NCBI GenBank assembly: GCA_907165135.1 | Contig: OU015568.1 | Location: 6,518,501 to 6,582,500 of the forward strand | Direction: 5' to 3' | Length of the DNA: 64,000 bases | Origin: Oikopleura dioica | Taxonomy: Eukaryota > Chordata > Appendicularia > Copelata > Oikopleuridae | Part shown: piece after piece, positions 56,301 through 64,000 of the stretch | Layout of the letters: the number at the start of each line of letters is the position of its first letter | Numbering within the stretch: the first letter of the stretch is position 1 | The notes under the pieces: model-generated | Told to the model about the DNA's origin: nothing | The model's database searches: none | What the model saw: only the letters and a program-made list of their open reading frames with translations | Program-made: the position numbers and the translations under genes

Positions 56301-59300
56301 ATTCAGCGAATTATATCTCCTCGAATAATAATATCCAGACACTTCAAGGAGAGTCTTGTGCTTTTCGAGGGTAGCTTTCAACGGAAAAAACATGTTGATT
56401 TTTTTTTCTCACGAAATTGAGGTTGTAATCTGAATTTAATTCAGGGTCAAATCAGGTGAAGAAACTCGCTATTTTCGATGTAATGTAGTGGTAGATTCGC
56501 GGCACCTGAAATGTGCCAACTGCAGATTAGAAAAAAATAAGTTTCACTTTTCTCCGAAGTGAAGGTTCTAGTGGACCAATCAAGGGATGGTAGATAGTCT
56601 GCCGATGAGACGCTCTTTTATTATATACGATAAGAAAGCGAGCCCTTGTCGCGCATTAACTGAGTGGTGCTTAATTGAGAAGGAAATATTATGTAACACG
56701 TCGTTCGTTGGAAACGATGCTCGATCATGAACGCATTTGTTTTTCTCATTAATTAATCAGCAATGAATTAGTTGCGTTAAGCAGGTGCTGCGGCAGTTTT
56801 GTGGAAAAACGGTTTTTCCAAGAACCAAATATTTTTCGACAAAGCAAAGGGCCTTTTTCAATGGATTGAATTTCCATCTCATGTGAGTTTTGATTATTAA
56901 GAGACTCTGATTTGCGGATGTAACTCTCGGTATAAATATTTTGACATTTTAATGTAAATAAATAATATATAATAATAAACAATATTAAGACAAATTGAGT
57001 GAATGAAGTAGCTGGAAAGTGATTTGAATATGTTTTTTTTGGTTGTTTTCTCATAATATTCATTTTTCTAATGGTACGTATTTGAGCTTTTATTTACAGT
57101 TGTTGTACCTGAAATCCGGAACGAATCTAGTTTAATTTTAGCTATAATAATCAGAAAGCAAGATTTGCCTTCTAAGATTGTCGACAAGACAGTCTTGACA
57201 ATGTCGATGGCAACTGTCGATTTCCGCAAATCGTAATTACGATATGTCGAGTCTTCATTGTCTAGTCGACAATCTTAGAAGGTACCTTGATTATTATAGC
57301 TGTAATCAAACTAAATTCGTTCCGGATTTCAGATACGACAATTGCAAATGAAAGCTCAAGTACGTATCATTCTCTGGTATTACTATTATTATTAACATCG
57401 ACTCAAGATAATTAACTTTTTCCTGCCCGAATCCACGAATTTGCGTGTTTGAATTACAAGAATTCAAAACTCCACATATAAAAAAATTAGTACTCTCAAA
57501 ATATTAGCGGTTCAAATTCATTACCAACGAAAATATTTAGATTGGCGATACACTTATCTACGCGATTCAAACATTGGGTGGATGTCTCCTGTTTTCGGAT
57601 TGGTTACGTACTGGGTTGTATTCAGTGGTCTTGCCTTTCATATTTATCCGACCTTGAGCGTATTTGGCGGTCTGCTACCCGGAATCTATGCAATCGAAGA
57701 CGGTCAGACGGCGCTCAACGTACTTGATATTGTAGGAAACGGATAACTTAATTTGCGGATCAGAAATTCGAAAATCCAGCTTACTCTCTTCTACATGTCA
57801 TCAGATCATCATTCTAACTCTCAAGTAGGATTGATGCTAGGAGGATTAATGATTATCGACGTAGACAGGGCTGAAAAATGAACTTTCGGCTACTAAAAGC
57901 TGAGCTCGGCAAACTGTGCAGAAAACCTGAGTCAGGGTCTGAAAGATCTTTAATGAAAAGCTTGCAAAGCCGCTTTGCGGCTTCATATTTTCATTAAAGA
58001 TCTCTCAGACCCTGACTCAGGATTTCTACAGAGGTTGCCGATCTCAGAATAAAAGTCCTTTTTTATTTCAATAATTGAAATAAAGAGGTTTTCCAGTGGC
58101 CAAAGCTTATTTTTGGCGCATTATTATAAGGCTCAATTCTGAAACTACTCATTTTTGTAGGTCAACTTGAGAGCTAATTATGTTCTCAATAAAACTTGTA
58201 ACTTGTATTTCTGCGGAGCGAAATTATTGATTTGACAAGGCCCGCGAAACCACGTTTTCGGAGTGCCAGCAAGAGCATGGGTATCTTGATAAATGATAAT
58301 TGAAAATCGAGGTGATCCGTCAGCGTTATCCGATTTCAGGTGCTTCGATTTCCATTGCCGGTGTGGTGGTGCAGGGCGCCGCGGATAATCAACTTTATGA
58401 TTTTCGAAAAAGCATCAATTTCAAGGAAGAGTTAATTAAGCTTCTATGACGGCCTCAAGGTCATGTTCCGCCTCATTTTTAAAACAACTGAATCTGGTGA
58501 TTAACATTTCCTAAAATTTCGGTCGAGCCACGTTTTTTTTTCATCGTACAAATCCTCCTTGATGGATACAGAAACTATGTATCACATCACTCCTTATGCT
58601 ATAATTGCCAAACAACGAATTGATTGGCTTACAAACGCAACGATTTTTTCATGCGTTTCGCAACTTTGGAAGGTGTAACTTATTTTGATGTTAAATAAGA
58701 ATACGATTTAGTGACGTCAATGATCTTATCTGAAGCAGCAAAATTATAAAAAAACACACCTTTTCAATTTTTCAGTTTTCAGTATAAAAGTAAATAGCGA
58801 ACCGGTTGTATATGATCATATTTTGGAAAACTGACGTCAGTTATTCAGGTGCTTGGCTTATTTCCTGCTTCCAAAAGTTGGCAGTTTATTTGAATGGCAA
58901 TAAATTGACAGCAGTTGTAAGCTCTACTTTTAGGATAACATGTAAGTTGCCTTCCTGCCGCGTTTTTAAATTGCTTCCGTCTATATCGAGAATAGAAGGT
59001 AACTACACGTAACTTGGCATCATGGCAGTTACAGTGTACTACCTGGAAAAAAAAGTTTGACCTAGTTCGGTCCTAAAAAGATAAGTTTTCGATTTCGAAA
59101 GCTGATTTTCTTCAATGGTGCTATCTAAGTACAATTAACAAGAAATCGCCAGTAAGGTTAATTACAAGTTGTCAAATGTAAAGAATATTGACACTCAAAT
59201 AAGCCGGCGAGCATATTTTTTATGTGAGCCAAAACAACTTGCATATTATCGAGCTCTAATATTATTGTCAATAATTTTTATTGAACCCCAATTATGTTAG

Positions 59301-59833
59301 CTGAATTATACTGAAAACATGACTTCCTTGAGGCATTTGATCGTATTATGTTAAAGTTACAGCTTCATTTTTATTTAATCAAATGATCGTCACGTGGTCG
59401 GTTTTAGAAAATTGCGGCGCTAGAAAGAACTAACTTCTAACGACTCTTTTTGTAATTATCCAAATTGTGCTCTGCTATTTACTTCCGCCCATTTAACTTG
59501 CAACTAACTCGTGTTAGCCCGGCAGTATTTTGAAAACTGGTTTGTGGGGACGAGTGCGCCACCCCAACTACCTCGGAGAAATGCTCTTTTGGATCGGTTT
59601 AGCTGTAATTGGCTTTGCTGGCACCAACAATGCGTATCTATTCGCTGGAGCCGCGCAGATGATCATTTTGTCTACGAGTTCAAAATTGAGGCAGTGCAAA
59701 AATCGACAGTTATGTCACTAGAATCGATTCCGAGAAGCCTCGTTTTCTTGAAGAAGTTAATTTAGATAGTGAAAGTGGCCCTCTTTTGAACTCGACTTCA
59801 GATTACATGCTATTCAGCCCCGGCAATGGATAA
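47391..59833 (+). CDS. DUF1295 / steroid-5-alpha-reductase-like membrane protein, long introns
   Basis: Exons 47391-47530, 47740-47820, 55033-55223, 57541-57735, 58340-58425, 59518-59690 and 59722-59833 join to about 325 aa. Hydrophobic segments (PHWLVLLSVAIMYYTAWA, SYYLLIDLACTGVIFCFSF) precede the family signatures: CYDPYWSILPILIL, VVLLWGVRLTYNWMRSFRAW, DWRYTYLRDSN, QGAADNQLYDFRK and GLWGRVRHPNYLGEMLFWIG. DUF1295 proteins are predicted ER-membrane reductases related to SRD5A and isoprenylcysteine methyltransferases; the substrate is unknown. Introns 4 (57736-58339) and 5 (58426-59517) have GA donors, and intron 6 seems GC-AG. Intron 2 is 7.2 kb and contains the zinc-finger gene. The last exon is less certain. 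Confidence 0.82.
48022..48615. mobile_element. 594-bp fold-back element
   Basis: The two halves are imperfect inverted copies along most of their length: ACATTCTCGGG near 48038 against CCCGAGAATGT near 48588, AAAGCCCGTGATCT against AGATCACGGGCTTT, and AAGAGCAGCTCGAGATCT against a near-inverse around 48377-48394. It has no coding capacity and sits in DUF1295 intron 2. Confidence 0.7.
49039..53367 (+). CDS. Multi-C2H2 zinc-finger protein nested in a DUF1295 intron
   Basis: Exons: 49039-49090, 49235-about 49709, 49982-50177, 50704-50906, 51473-51664, then 52224-(about 52322) or 52342-(about 52430), about 52719-52765, and 53122-53367. Exon 2 is acidic (EEVVNEDAHAVLMEEDIKQE). Fingers are built across introns: CKRCDYK|AWSEKNLRDHRQTEH, CEPCGLRFHKLT|ERNAH, CPFCDKVWPLEQRGDR..., CDVCGQGYNTKRHLK|xHxxxH, CTMCDRNYTTNQK|LRFHMTSAH, CPLCPRKLMTPNNLSGH. 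Their continuity across splice sites supports the model. The protein probably binds DNA or RNA in the nucleus. The intron after 50906 has a GA donor. Exon ends around 49709 and 52300-52720 are uncertain. Confidence 0.75.
49136..49185. repeat. Short copy of the AACCTGAGTCAGG element
   Basis: GAAAACCTGAGTCAGG (49145-49160) followed by the inverse terminus GTTTTCTACACAGG (49172-49185). It is a reduced copy without the core hairpin, in intron 1 of the zinc-finger gene. Confidence 0.6.
51194..51415. mobile_element. 222-bp fold-back element with AAGCCGC core hairpin
   Basis: Arms GGTTACTATAGTAAGAAT and ATTCTTACTATAGTAACC are exact inverses, and complementarity extends outward through GAATTCCAATGG and inward through TGTTATTG. 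The centre contains the nearly self-complementary AAGCCGCGCATAGCGCGGCTT. It lies in a zinc-finger gene intron. Confidence 0.7.
52083..52180. repeat. Half copy of the AACCTGAGTCAGG element
   Basis: Core hairpin GAAGCCGCTTCGCGGCT and AAGCCGCAACGCGGCTT, then CCCTGACTCAGG at 52152-52163 and a degraded terminus. The left half is missing. Confidence 0.6.
53533..53753. mobile_element. 221-bp fold-back element enclosing an AACCTGAGTCAGG copy
   Basis: Outer arms: ACAAGTTAAGGGTTCCTCGG against CCGAAGAACCGTAAACTTGT. Both carry TGACACCCTTATTTTCTGGG or its inverse. Inside lies a diverged AAAACCTGAGTCAGG copy with a GGCTCAGATTTTCG right end. The TGACACCCTTATTTT motif is shared with 61008-61434. Confidence 0.7.
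54437..54854. mobile_element. 418-bp fold-back element
   Basis: Arms of about 200 bases: AATTCGATATCTATTCAGTA against TACTGAATAGATATCGAATT, and AAAATTTACGACTGTATCTT against its exact inverse near 54727-54746. Only the central 90 bases are not paired. No coding capacity. In DUF1295 intron 2, just before exon 3. Confidence 0.75.
55254..55450. mobile_element. AACCTGAGTCAGG element, full copy
   Basis: Termini GGCTCGGTAACCTGTGTTG and the inverse-type GACATGCTGCCGAGCTC; subterminal AAAACCTGAGTCAGGG and CCTGACTCAGGTTTT; core hairpins AAGCCGCTTCGTGGCTT and AAGCCGCGTTGCGGCTT. It is located in DUF1295 intron 3. Confidence 0.72.
55827..56279 (+). other. Orphan ORF of 150 codons in a DUF1295 intron
   Basis: An open frame without stops, with an internal ATG at 55878 (133 codons, MFLYREKQELVISDGIKRG ...). 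It is rich in Ser/Gly and uses TTA, GTA, CGT and GCG codons more than nearby host exons do. No domain recognised. No clear splice sites join it to the flanking DUF1295 exons. It could be a remnant of an inserted element or a chance ORF. Confidence 0.35.
57074..57368. mobile_element. 295-bp fold-back element
   Basis: Arms of about 130 bases: ACGTATTTGAGCTTTTATTT against AAATGAAAGCTCAAGTACGT, CTGAAATCCGGAACGAAT against ATTCGTTCCGGATTTCAG, and CTTCTAAGATTGTCGAC against GTCGACAATCTTAGAAG. It lies in DUF1295 intron 3, 170 bases before exon 4. Confidence 0.78.
57901..58047. mobile_element. AACCTGAGTCAGG element, most regular copy
   Basis: Starts TGAGCTCGGCAAACTGTGCA and ends TACAGAGGTTGCCGATCTCA. 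Subterminal CCTGAGTCAGGGTCTGA / TCAGACCCTGACTCAGG and AAAGATCTTTAATGAAAA / TTTTCATTAAAGATCT pair almost perfectly around the core AAAGCCGCTTTGCGGCTT. It serves as the reference copy of the family in this window. Confidence 0.8.
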
Positions 59834-61007
59834 AAAGATGCTTGACTCACGCGGAAAATCATATAAAGTTTACGCTGCCAAAACACCGTCCTTCATCCCT
59901 CGAATTTTCTAGCCACCTTTGGCCTTTCAATTTTACGATCCTGATGTGCTTCTGATTGATTCTTCAAAAACATGTTCTTGCTTTAGCGAATTTCTCAATT
60001 CTAATTCTGCTGTTCTGAAATTCCGATTCCAAGGGGCGGAAATCAGCCCCTCGTTTGCCCGTGCCAAGGTATAAGAAAATATTTAGAAATTGAATTGAAA
60101 ATGAAGTCGAGTTTTGGCGACACGGCGTCTCTAGTGGAGACGAGCTCCGCCGTCCACAATCCTGACTCGTTATGCCGAAGGTAATCCCATTTGAAAATCA
60201 AATTCAAGAAAAGAAAATAGTTTTTTCAAACGCATGCGCGTTTTTTTCCTGAAAATGATGGAAACGCTCGGTTTTAGAAAAAAAAATTATAAAAATTTCC
60301 ACCAATCAGAAAGTCGAATTTTCAAATTGAGCCAATAAGACTGCTCTATTCCTAATTTTCTATATTTGACAAATTTATGCAAATTAGGAATAGAGGATTC
60401 TTATTGGCTCAATTTACAAATTCGGCTTTCTGATTGGTCAAAAATTTTTTATATTTTTTTTTCTAAAAACAAGCGTTGCCATCATTTTGCTTCAGTAAAT
60501 TACGTTAACGCTTCTTCCTGGAGTTATAACATCTAAGCAGTAGTTACCCCCTTTAATTTATTATTCGCCCAAATAGTAGCTACAAATATCCCGAACAAAG
60601 CATCAGTTGTTCTCAGCTTACACCGACGTACTCAGAAAAATGCACCGTTTCAGATATTTTCGTATTTATTTATATTAAGAACCGCAAACGGGCATTTTCA
60701 TCCCGAAGTAGTATTTGTGAAGAATGTGTATTTGCAACGCAAATAGCGAATTACAACGCTTATTTGGGTGATAGCAAGAAGCGAGTTATTATTTCGTCCT
60801 AAATGCTTTCCGTAGTACTTTGTTGGGAATAGCTAAATATGGAGAAATTTAACAAAAAAATACTGGACCTAATATTGAATTTGAAAGCAAAACAAAATAA
60901 ACGTTTTTTATTTGGTAATCAAAAGGATTACATTGGGTTACTTCCTGGTAGTTTAGAGATCAGTTAGGGCCGGAAACTCAAATTATTCGTTTGATTTTCC
61001 TACGGTT
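59834..61007. other. Non-coding stretch between DUF1295 and coiled-coil genes
   Basis: Apart from the 60257-60483 element, no supportable gene, exon or RNA is seen in this interval. Confidence 0.45.
60257..60483. mobile_element. 227-bp inverted-repeat element
   Basis: Arms: CCACCAATCAGAAAGTCGAA against TTCGGCTTTCTGATTGG and TTGAGCCAATAAGA against TCTTATTGGCTCAA, continuing inward through CTATTCCTAATTT and AAATTAGGAATAG. A/T runs lie outside. MITE-like, without genes, downstream of the DUF1295 gene. Confidence 0.75.
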
Positions 61008-61434
61008 CTAAAACGATGACACCCTTATTTTAATTTGCAGATGATAAAATAACGGTCTCATTTCTATAGCTTGAACTTTCTTTACAGAATCCCACCCTTA
61101 CAGTGGGTTGCGCAGTAGGTTGCCCCTTTGCAATTGCAGCTTTGGTTGCCCCTTTGCCCGCGCTTTTTCTATTGTTCCTTTCTTGACTCGCTCAAAGTGA
61201 TTGCAGGATTGGTTGCCCCTTCACCCGCACTTTAGGGGGCAACTACCTGCGCAACCCACTGTACTTCAATTAATAGGGGTTGGTAAAAAAGGGTGCCACT
61301 CTTAAAATAATACCCGTATTTACACCTGTTTATTGAAATAAGGGTGTCATTACGTTAAGTAAGTAAGCTCAAGCTAACGAAGTGGCACCCTTTTTTATCA
61401 TCTGTAAGTTAAAATAAGGGTGTCATCGTTTTAG
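61008..61434. mobile_element. 427-bp inverted-repeat element with TGACACCCTTATTTT ends
   Basis: Left CTAAAACGATGACACCCTTA and right TAAGGGTGTCATCGTTTTAG are exact inverses; further pairs are GCAGATGATAAAA and TTTTTTATCATCTG. A second element (61099-61263) is inserted inside. Confidence 0.75.
61099..61263. mobile_element. 165-bp MITE nested inside the 61008-61434 element
   Basis: Ends TACAGTGGGTTGCGCAGTAG and TACCTGCGCAACCCACTGTA are near-exact inverses. Internal GGTTGCCCCTTTGC units repeat. Nesting shows that it arrived after the outer element. Confidence 0.75.
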
Positions 61435-61629
61435 ATACATAAAATGGTTTTAGAACATCCGTTTCAGTAAGGATAAATTTCTAATTCATTTTTATAAAAA
61501 CGAATCAACATTATTTTGGCCGGAAATGTCCTCAACCTTTTTCTATTGCCGTAAACATGCCTCGTTCATTTGTTCAAATTCAATCTCAACGTCATTTTTT
61601 TCAAGAATTCAAGAACTGCATTTTAGCTC

Positions 61630-64000
61630 TCAATACCGTTCCTGCTTATTCCGCAGCGGTTCCGATTTTCTTTCCAATCCGAATCTCAGCTCGCCGAAAA
61701 AGCGCTCAACAACTTCTTCAACGCTGGAGATCTTGCAAGACGCCGCCGACTCGATCACGTGCGCGACCGATGCGACAACATGTAATACAGAAGGTAGGAG
61801 GGCCCTTTAAAGCTTTGGTGCAGCTTAGGTCCGCCGCTGCTTATTTTGGTAGTCAATTTTATCACCCGCATTCTAATGTGGCTCTACATCGTTTCTTTCT
61901 TTACAACTTTTGTCGTAATGGCAAGTTTTTTTTTAAGAAAAATACCTTATGAATTCTTTCATAATTGAAATCAACTGAAAAGCTTGATTTGGGAAAGTCC
62001 GTAATGAGAAAAAATAATACCCATGTCGAGAACTAACTAACAATGATAAGAGACTCTCATTACTTGCTCTTTGGCGTCCTGTGTACGGTACTGGCTTATC
62101 AGTCCGAAACACGACTTACACTTGAGCCACTCACTTCAACATGATCAATATCGGAGATATTTGAACCCGTAAACATGCCTCTTGCGGTGGAAAGTCGAGT
62201 TATCCAGAGCTACTAATTGATTTCTGGAAGTGAGGTCACTTCTCCTTTTCTAACGTATCTACTTTGTAACACTTCCACTTGAATTTAATTCTCCTCGGAC
62301 GCCCTTAACTTTTTTTGATAATCACTAATCAAGGCTGGGTTTGAAATGTGTAGAAGACCTGAGTCAGGGTCCTTTTGGAGGCAACATAAACAGCTCTTTC
62401 GAGACCCTGACTCAGGTTTCTCAGTCTTTTTCAGTCTTTTTTAACCAACGGCGAAGCCGCTCTGCGGCTTCGATTTTTAAAAAGCCGCTGCGCGGCTTTC
62501 CATTATAGCTTTCCGAACCTCACTCTCAGAGAGAGGGTAGACCCCAGTATTCAAAAACGTTATCTTCGATTCCATGAAAATCACCGTGCGGGTAGACTCA
62601 ATTCGAATGTATAAAATTGTCCGTGTTCAGAGCTGATAAGCCCGGAGTTTCGCCCAAAATCGTCGCGATCGCGGTTCGACAAGAATCCTGTGCCGTCGGG
62701 CTTAACGCCTATCAAGCAAAATGATAATGACACGGTTCACTTATCCATTTTCGGACTAGCTGAAGTCCAGACTCTCCTTGTTTCTTGAAATAAAAGAAGT
62801 TCGCATTAGAAAATCCGGTTCAAGGAGTGTTTGGACTCTCTAAAGTGGAGCTTTTAGTAAGTAACCGTTCTCAAGCTTTTGAATTATGGCTAGTCAAGAA
62901 GCTCAAAAAGGAGGAAGATGCGAAACAAGCTAAAAAGAAGGCTCGGTTCTTAAAATTCACGTTTTAAAGAGCACTAAAGTAGCCGTAGCCAATTTGCCAT
63001 TTTACAATAACTAATAAGTGAACTTAGAAAAGAGTTCGTTGAAAAATTCCGGTTTTTAATTAACATAGTAATGAGAACCCTAGAAAAAGTTAGAAGCTGA
63101 GCAGCGAGAGCGAGAAGCTAAAGAGGTTTGTAAATAAAGAAGCTTGGCTTGGCAAGAACCTGTGTAGAAACCCTGAGTAAGGATTTTAAAGGGCTTATTA
63201 TAAGATTGAACTACCTATTTGGGCGAAGAAGCTTTGCGGCTTCGTTCTTATATAAGCCGCTACGCGGCATTTTATTTAAGTCGTTTCAAATCCTGACTCA
63301 GGGTTTTTACTCAGGTTGCCAAGCTCGAATCCGAAAGAAAGGGGATTATTAGACAGTTTTCTTTATGAAAAATTTTTGAATATGAATTACTATGGTCTAA
63401 AAATCCGCTTTATTTTGGTCTTTGCCCGGTAGTGGGAGACTTCACCAGTTTCGAGCGTTGCTGAAATCCGCAGCTCGTGTTGTGCCAACCAGGCTTTTTA
63501 TTTATTTTTAAGAAGATAAAGCGAAATTCGGAGGGCTATCAAAACTGGCTCAAGCAAAAGGAGGAACACGAGAGACGCCTGAGGGTAAGAACTTGTGCGA
63601 GGGTTGTGGGGCGCAAGAACTTGAAATTATTGCGAAATAGAATCGAACATCCTCGAGATCATTCTATATTCGCGATTGAGCGCTGGGCTCGGCTAAGAAA
63701 CCTGTGTGAAAACCTGAGTCAGCTTCTGAAGAGCGGCTTGGCCAGTATTTAGACAAGATTGAAACTGACTCAGGCTTTTACACAGGTTTCCGAGCCCAAA
63801 GAGTAATGGCTTGGTTTTGCAAATTTCTAATGTAACTCAGAATGACATGTTTTCTTTTTAGGAAGAAAAAGAACGCAGGGATGAGTTAAGAAGCAAAAGA
63901 GCTGAAAAGGAGCGACAGAAGAAAGCTGAAGAAAAGGTCAGAAAAGTGAGGACTTACACTTTCTTTTTGTCTAAACAAAAACGTGGCTGAGAGAACCAAG
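61630..64000 (+). CDS. Coiled-coil protein, 5' exons only (runs off the window)
   Basis: Candidate exons: about 61626-61771 (ending LARRRRLDHVRDRCDN), 62899-62940 (KLKKEEDAKQAKKK), 63095-63125 (AEQREREAKE), 63513-63584 (KIKRNSEGYQNWLKQKEEHE...) and 63862-63946 (EEKERRDELRSKRAEKERQK...). The charged Glu/Lys/Arg repeats and a YQNWLKQKEEH segment resemble CCDC34/CCDC181-type ciliary coiled-coil proteins, but the assignment is tentative. Introns of 150-1,100 nt contain AACCTGAGTCAGG elements. The start codon, the donor after 62940 and the continuation past 64000 are unresolved. Confidence 0.5.
62333..62505. repeat. AACCTGAGTCAGG element, rearranged copy
   Basis: GAAGACCTGAGTCAGGGTCC and GACCCTGACTCAGGTTTC bound 62353-62420. 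The core hairpin (GAAGCCGCTCTGCGGCTTC, AAGCCGCTGCGCGGCTT) is displaced to 62453-62500, outside the terminus, so the copy is rearranged. Confidence 0.6.
63143..63327. mobile_element. AACCTGAGTCAGG element, full copy
   Basis: Ends CTTGGCAAGAACCTGTGTAG and ACTCAGGTTGCCAAGCTCG; subterminal AACCCTGAGTAAGG / CCTGACTCAGGGTT; core GAAGCTTTGCGGCTTC and AAGCCGCTACGCGGC. It is an intron insertion in the terminal coiled-coil gene. Confidence 0.72.
63685..63797. mobile_element. AACCTGAGTCAGG element, short copy
   Basis: Ends GGGCTCGGCTAAGAAACCTG and CAGGTTTCCGAGCCC; subterminal AAAACCTGAGTCAGC and CTGACTCAGGCTTTT; the core hairpin is lost. Located in the intron before the last exon of the window. Confidence 0.7.

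Noticed and set aside
61557-61952. 131-codon ORF at 61557
   Set aside because: It overlaps the exon that encodes NNFFNAGDLARRRRLDHV in another frame. That other frame fits the coiled-coil gene and ends at a GTAATA donor.

Overview
The window is eukaryotic nuclear DNA from a compact animal genome. Most likely it is an appendicularian (larvacean) tunicate of the Oikopleura type. The evidence is indirect: tiny introns (mostly 35-60 nt), gene-dense blocks with 110-300 nt between same-strand genes, start codons lying a few bases after a splice-acceptor-like site (compatible with spliced-leader trans-splicing), and a repeated use of GA-AG introns, known to be unusually frequent in Oikopleura. All exon models were built by hand from reading frame, splice sites and remembered protein families. 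No alignment or database search was run.

Bases 1-46,800 are gene-rich. In order: the 3' end of a coiled-coil gene; a TTAA-flanked transposon; an ATR checkpoint kinase with a short N-terminus; topoisomerase III alpha; a UBXN7-like p97 adaptor split by a transposon; a 93-aa secreted protein; an arylsulfatase B-type sulfatase; a 60-aa secreted peptide (minus strand); a folate-receptor-like type I membrane protein; a tyrosine-rich FYYD-repeat protein; two minus-strand theta-like glutathione S-transferases with myristoylation-type N-termini, one a fusion of two GST modules; a secreted kelch protein; then SRP54, UCHL3, a Tctex-type dynein light chain, RFC4, a lebercilin-like ciliary protein, a Rab GTPase, FKBP3/FKBP25, GINS3, SWT1, an unknown 156-aa protein and TXNDC9. 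Several of these serve replication and the DNA-damage response (ATR, TOP3A, RFC4, GINS3). SRP54 to RFC4 and Rab to the 156-aa gene form tight same-strand runs that could be operons.

Bases 46,800-64,000 look different. Exons of one DUF1295 (steroid-reductase-like) membrane protein are spread over 12.4 kb, and its 7.2-kb intron contains a whole multi-C2H2 zinc-finger gene on the same strand. The last 2.5 kb holds scattered exons of a coiled-coil gene that runs off the end. The introns here are full of fold-back and inverted-repeat elements. The main family has termini around AACCTGAGTCAGG and a core hairpin around AAGCCGC/GCGGCTT.

Most notable: the tandem-GST fusion, a transposon that sits inside an exon and apparently acts as an intron, the recurrent GA-AG introns, duplicated mutually exclusive-looking zinc-finger exons, the nested zinc-finger gene, and several small or repeat-type proteins without recognised family.
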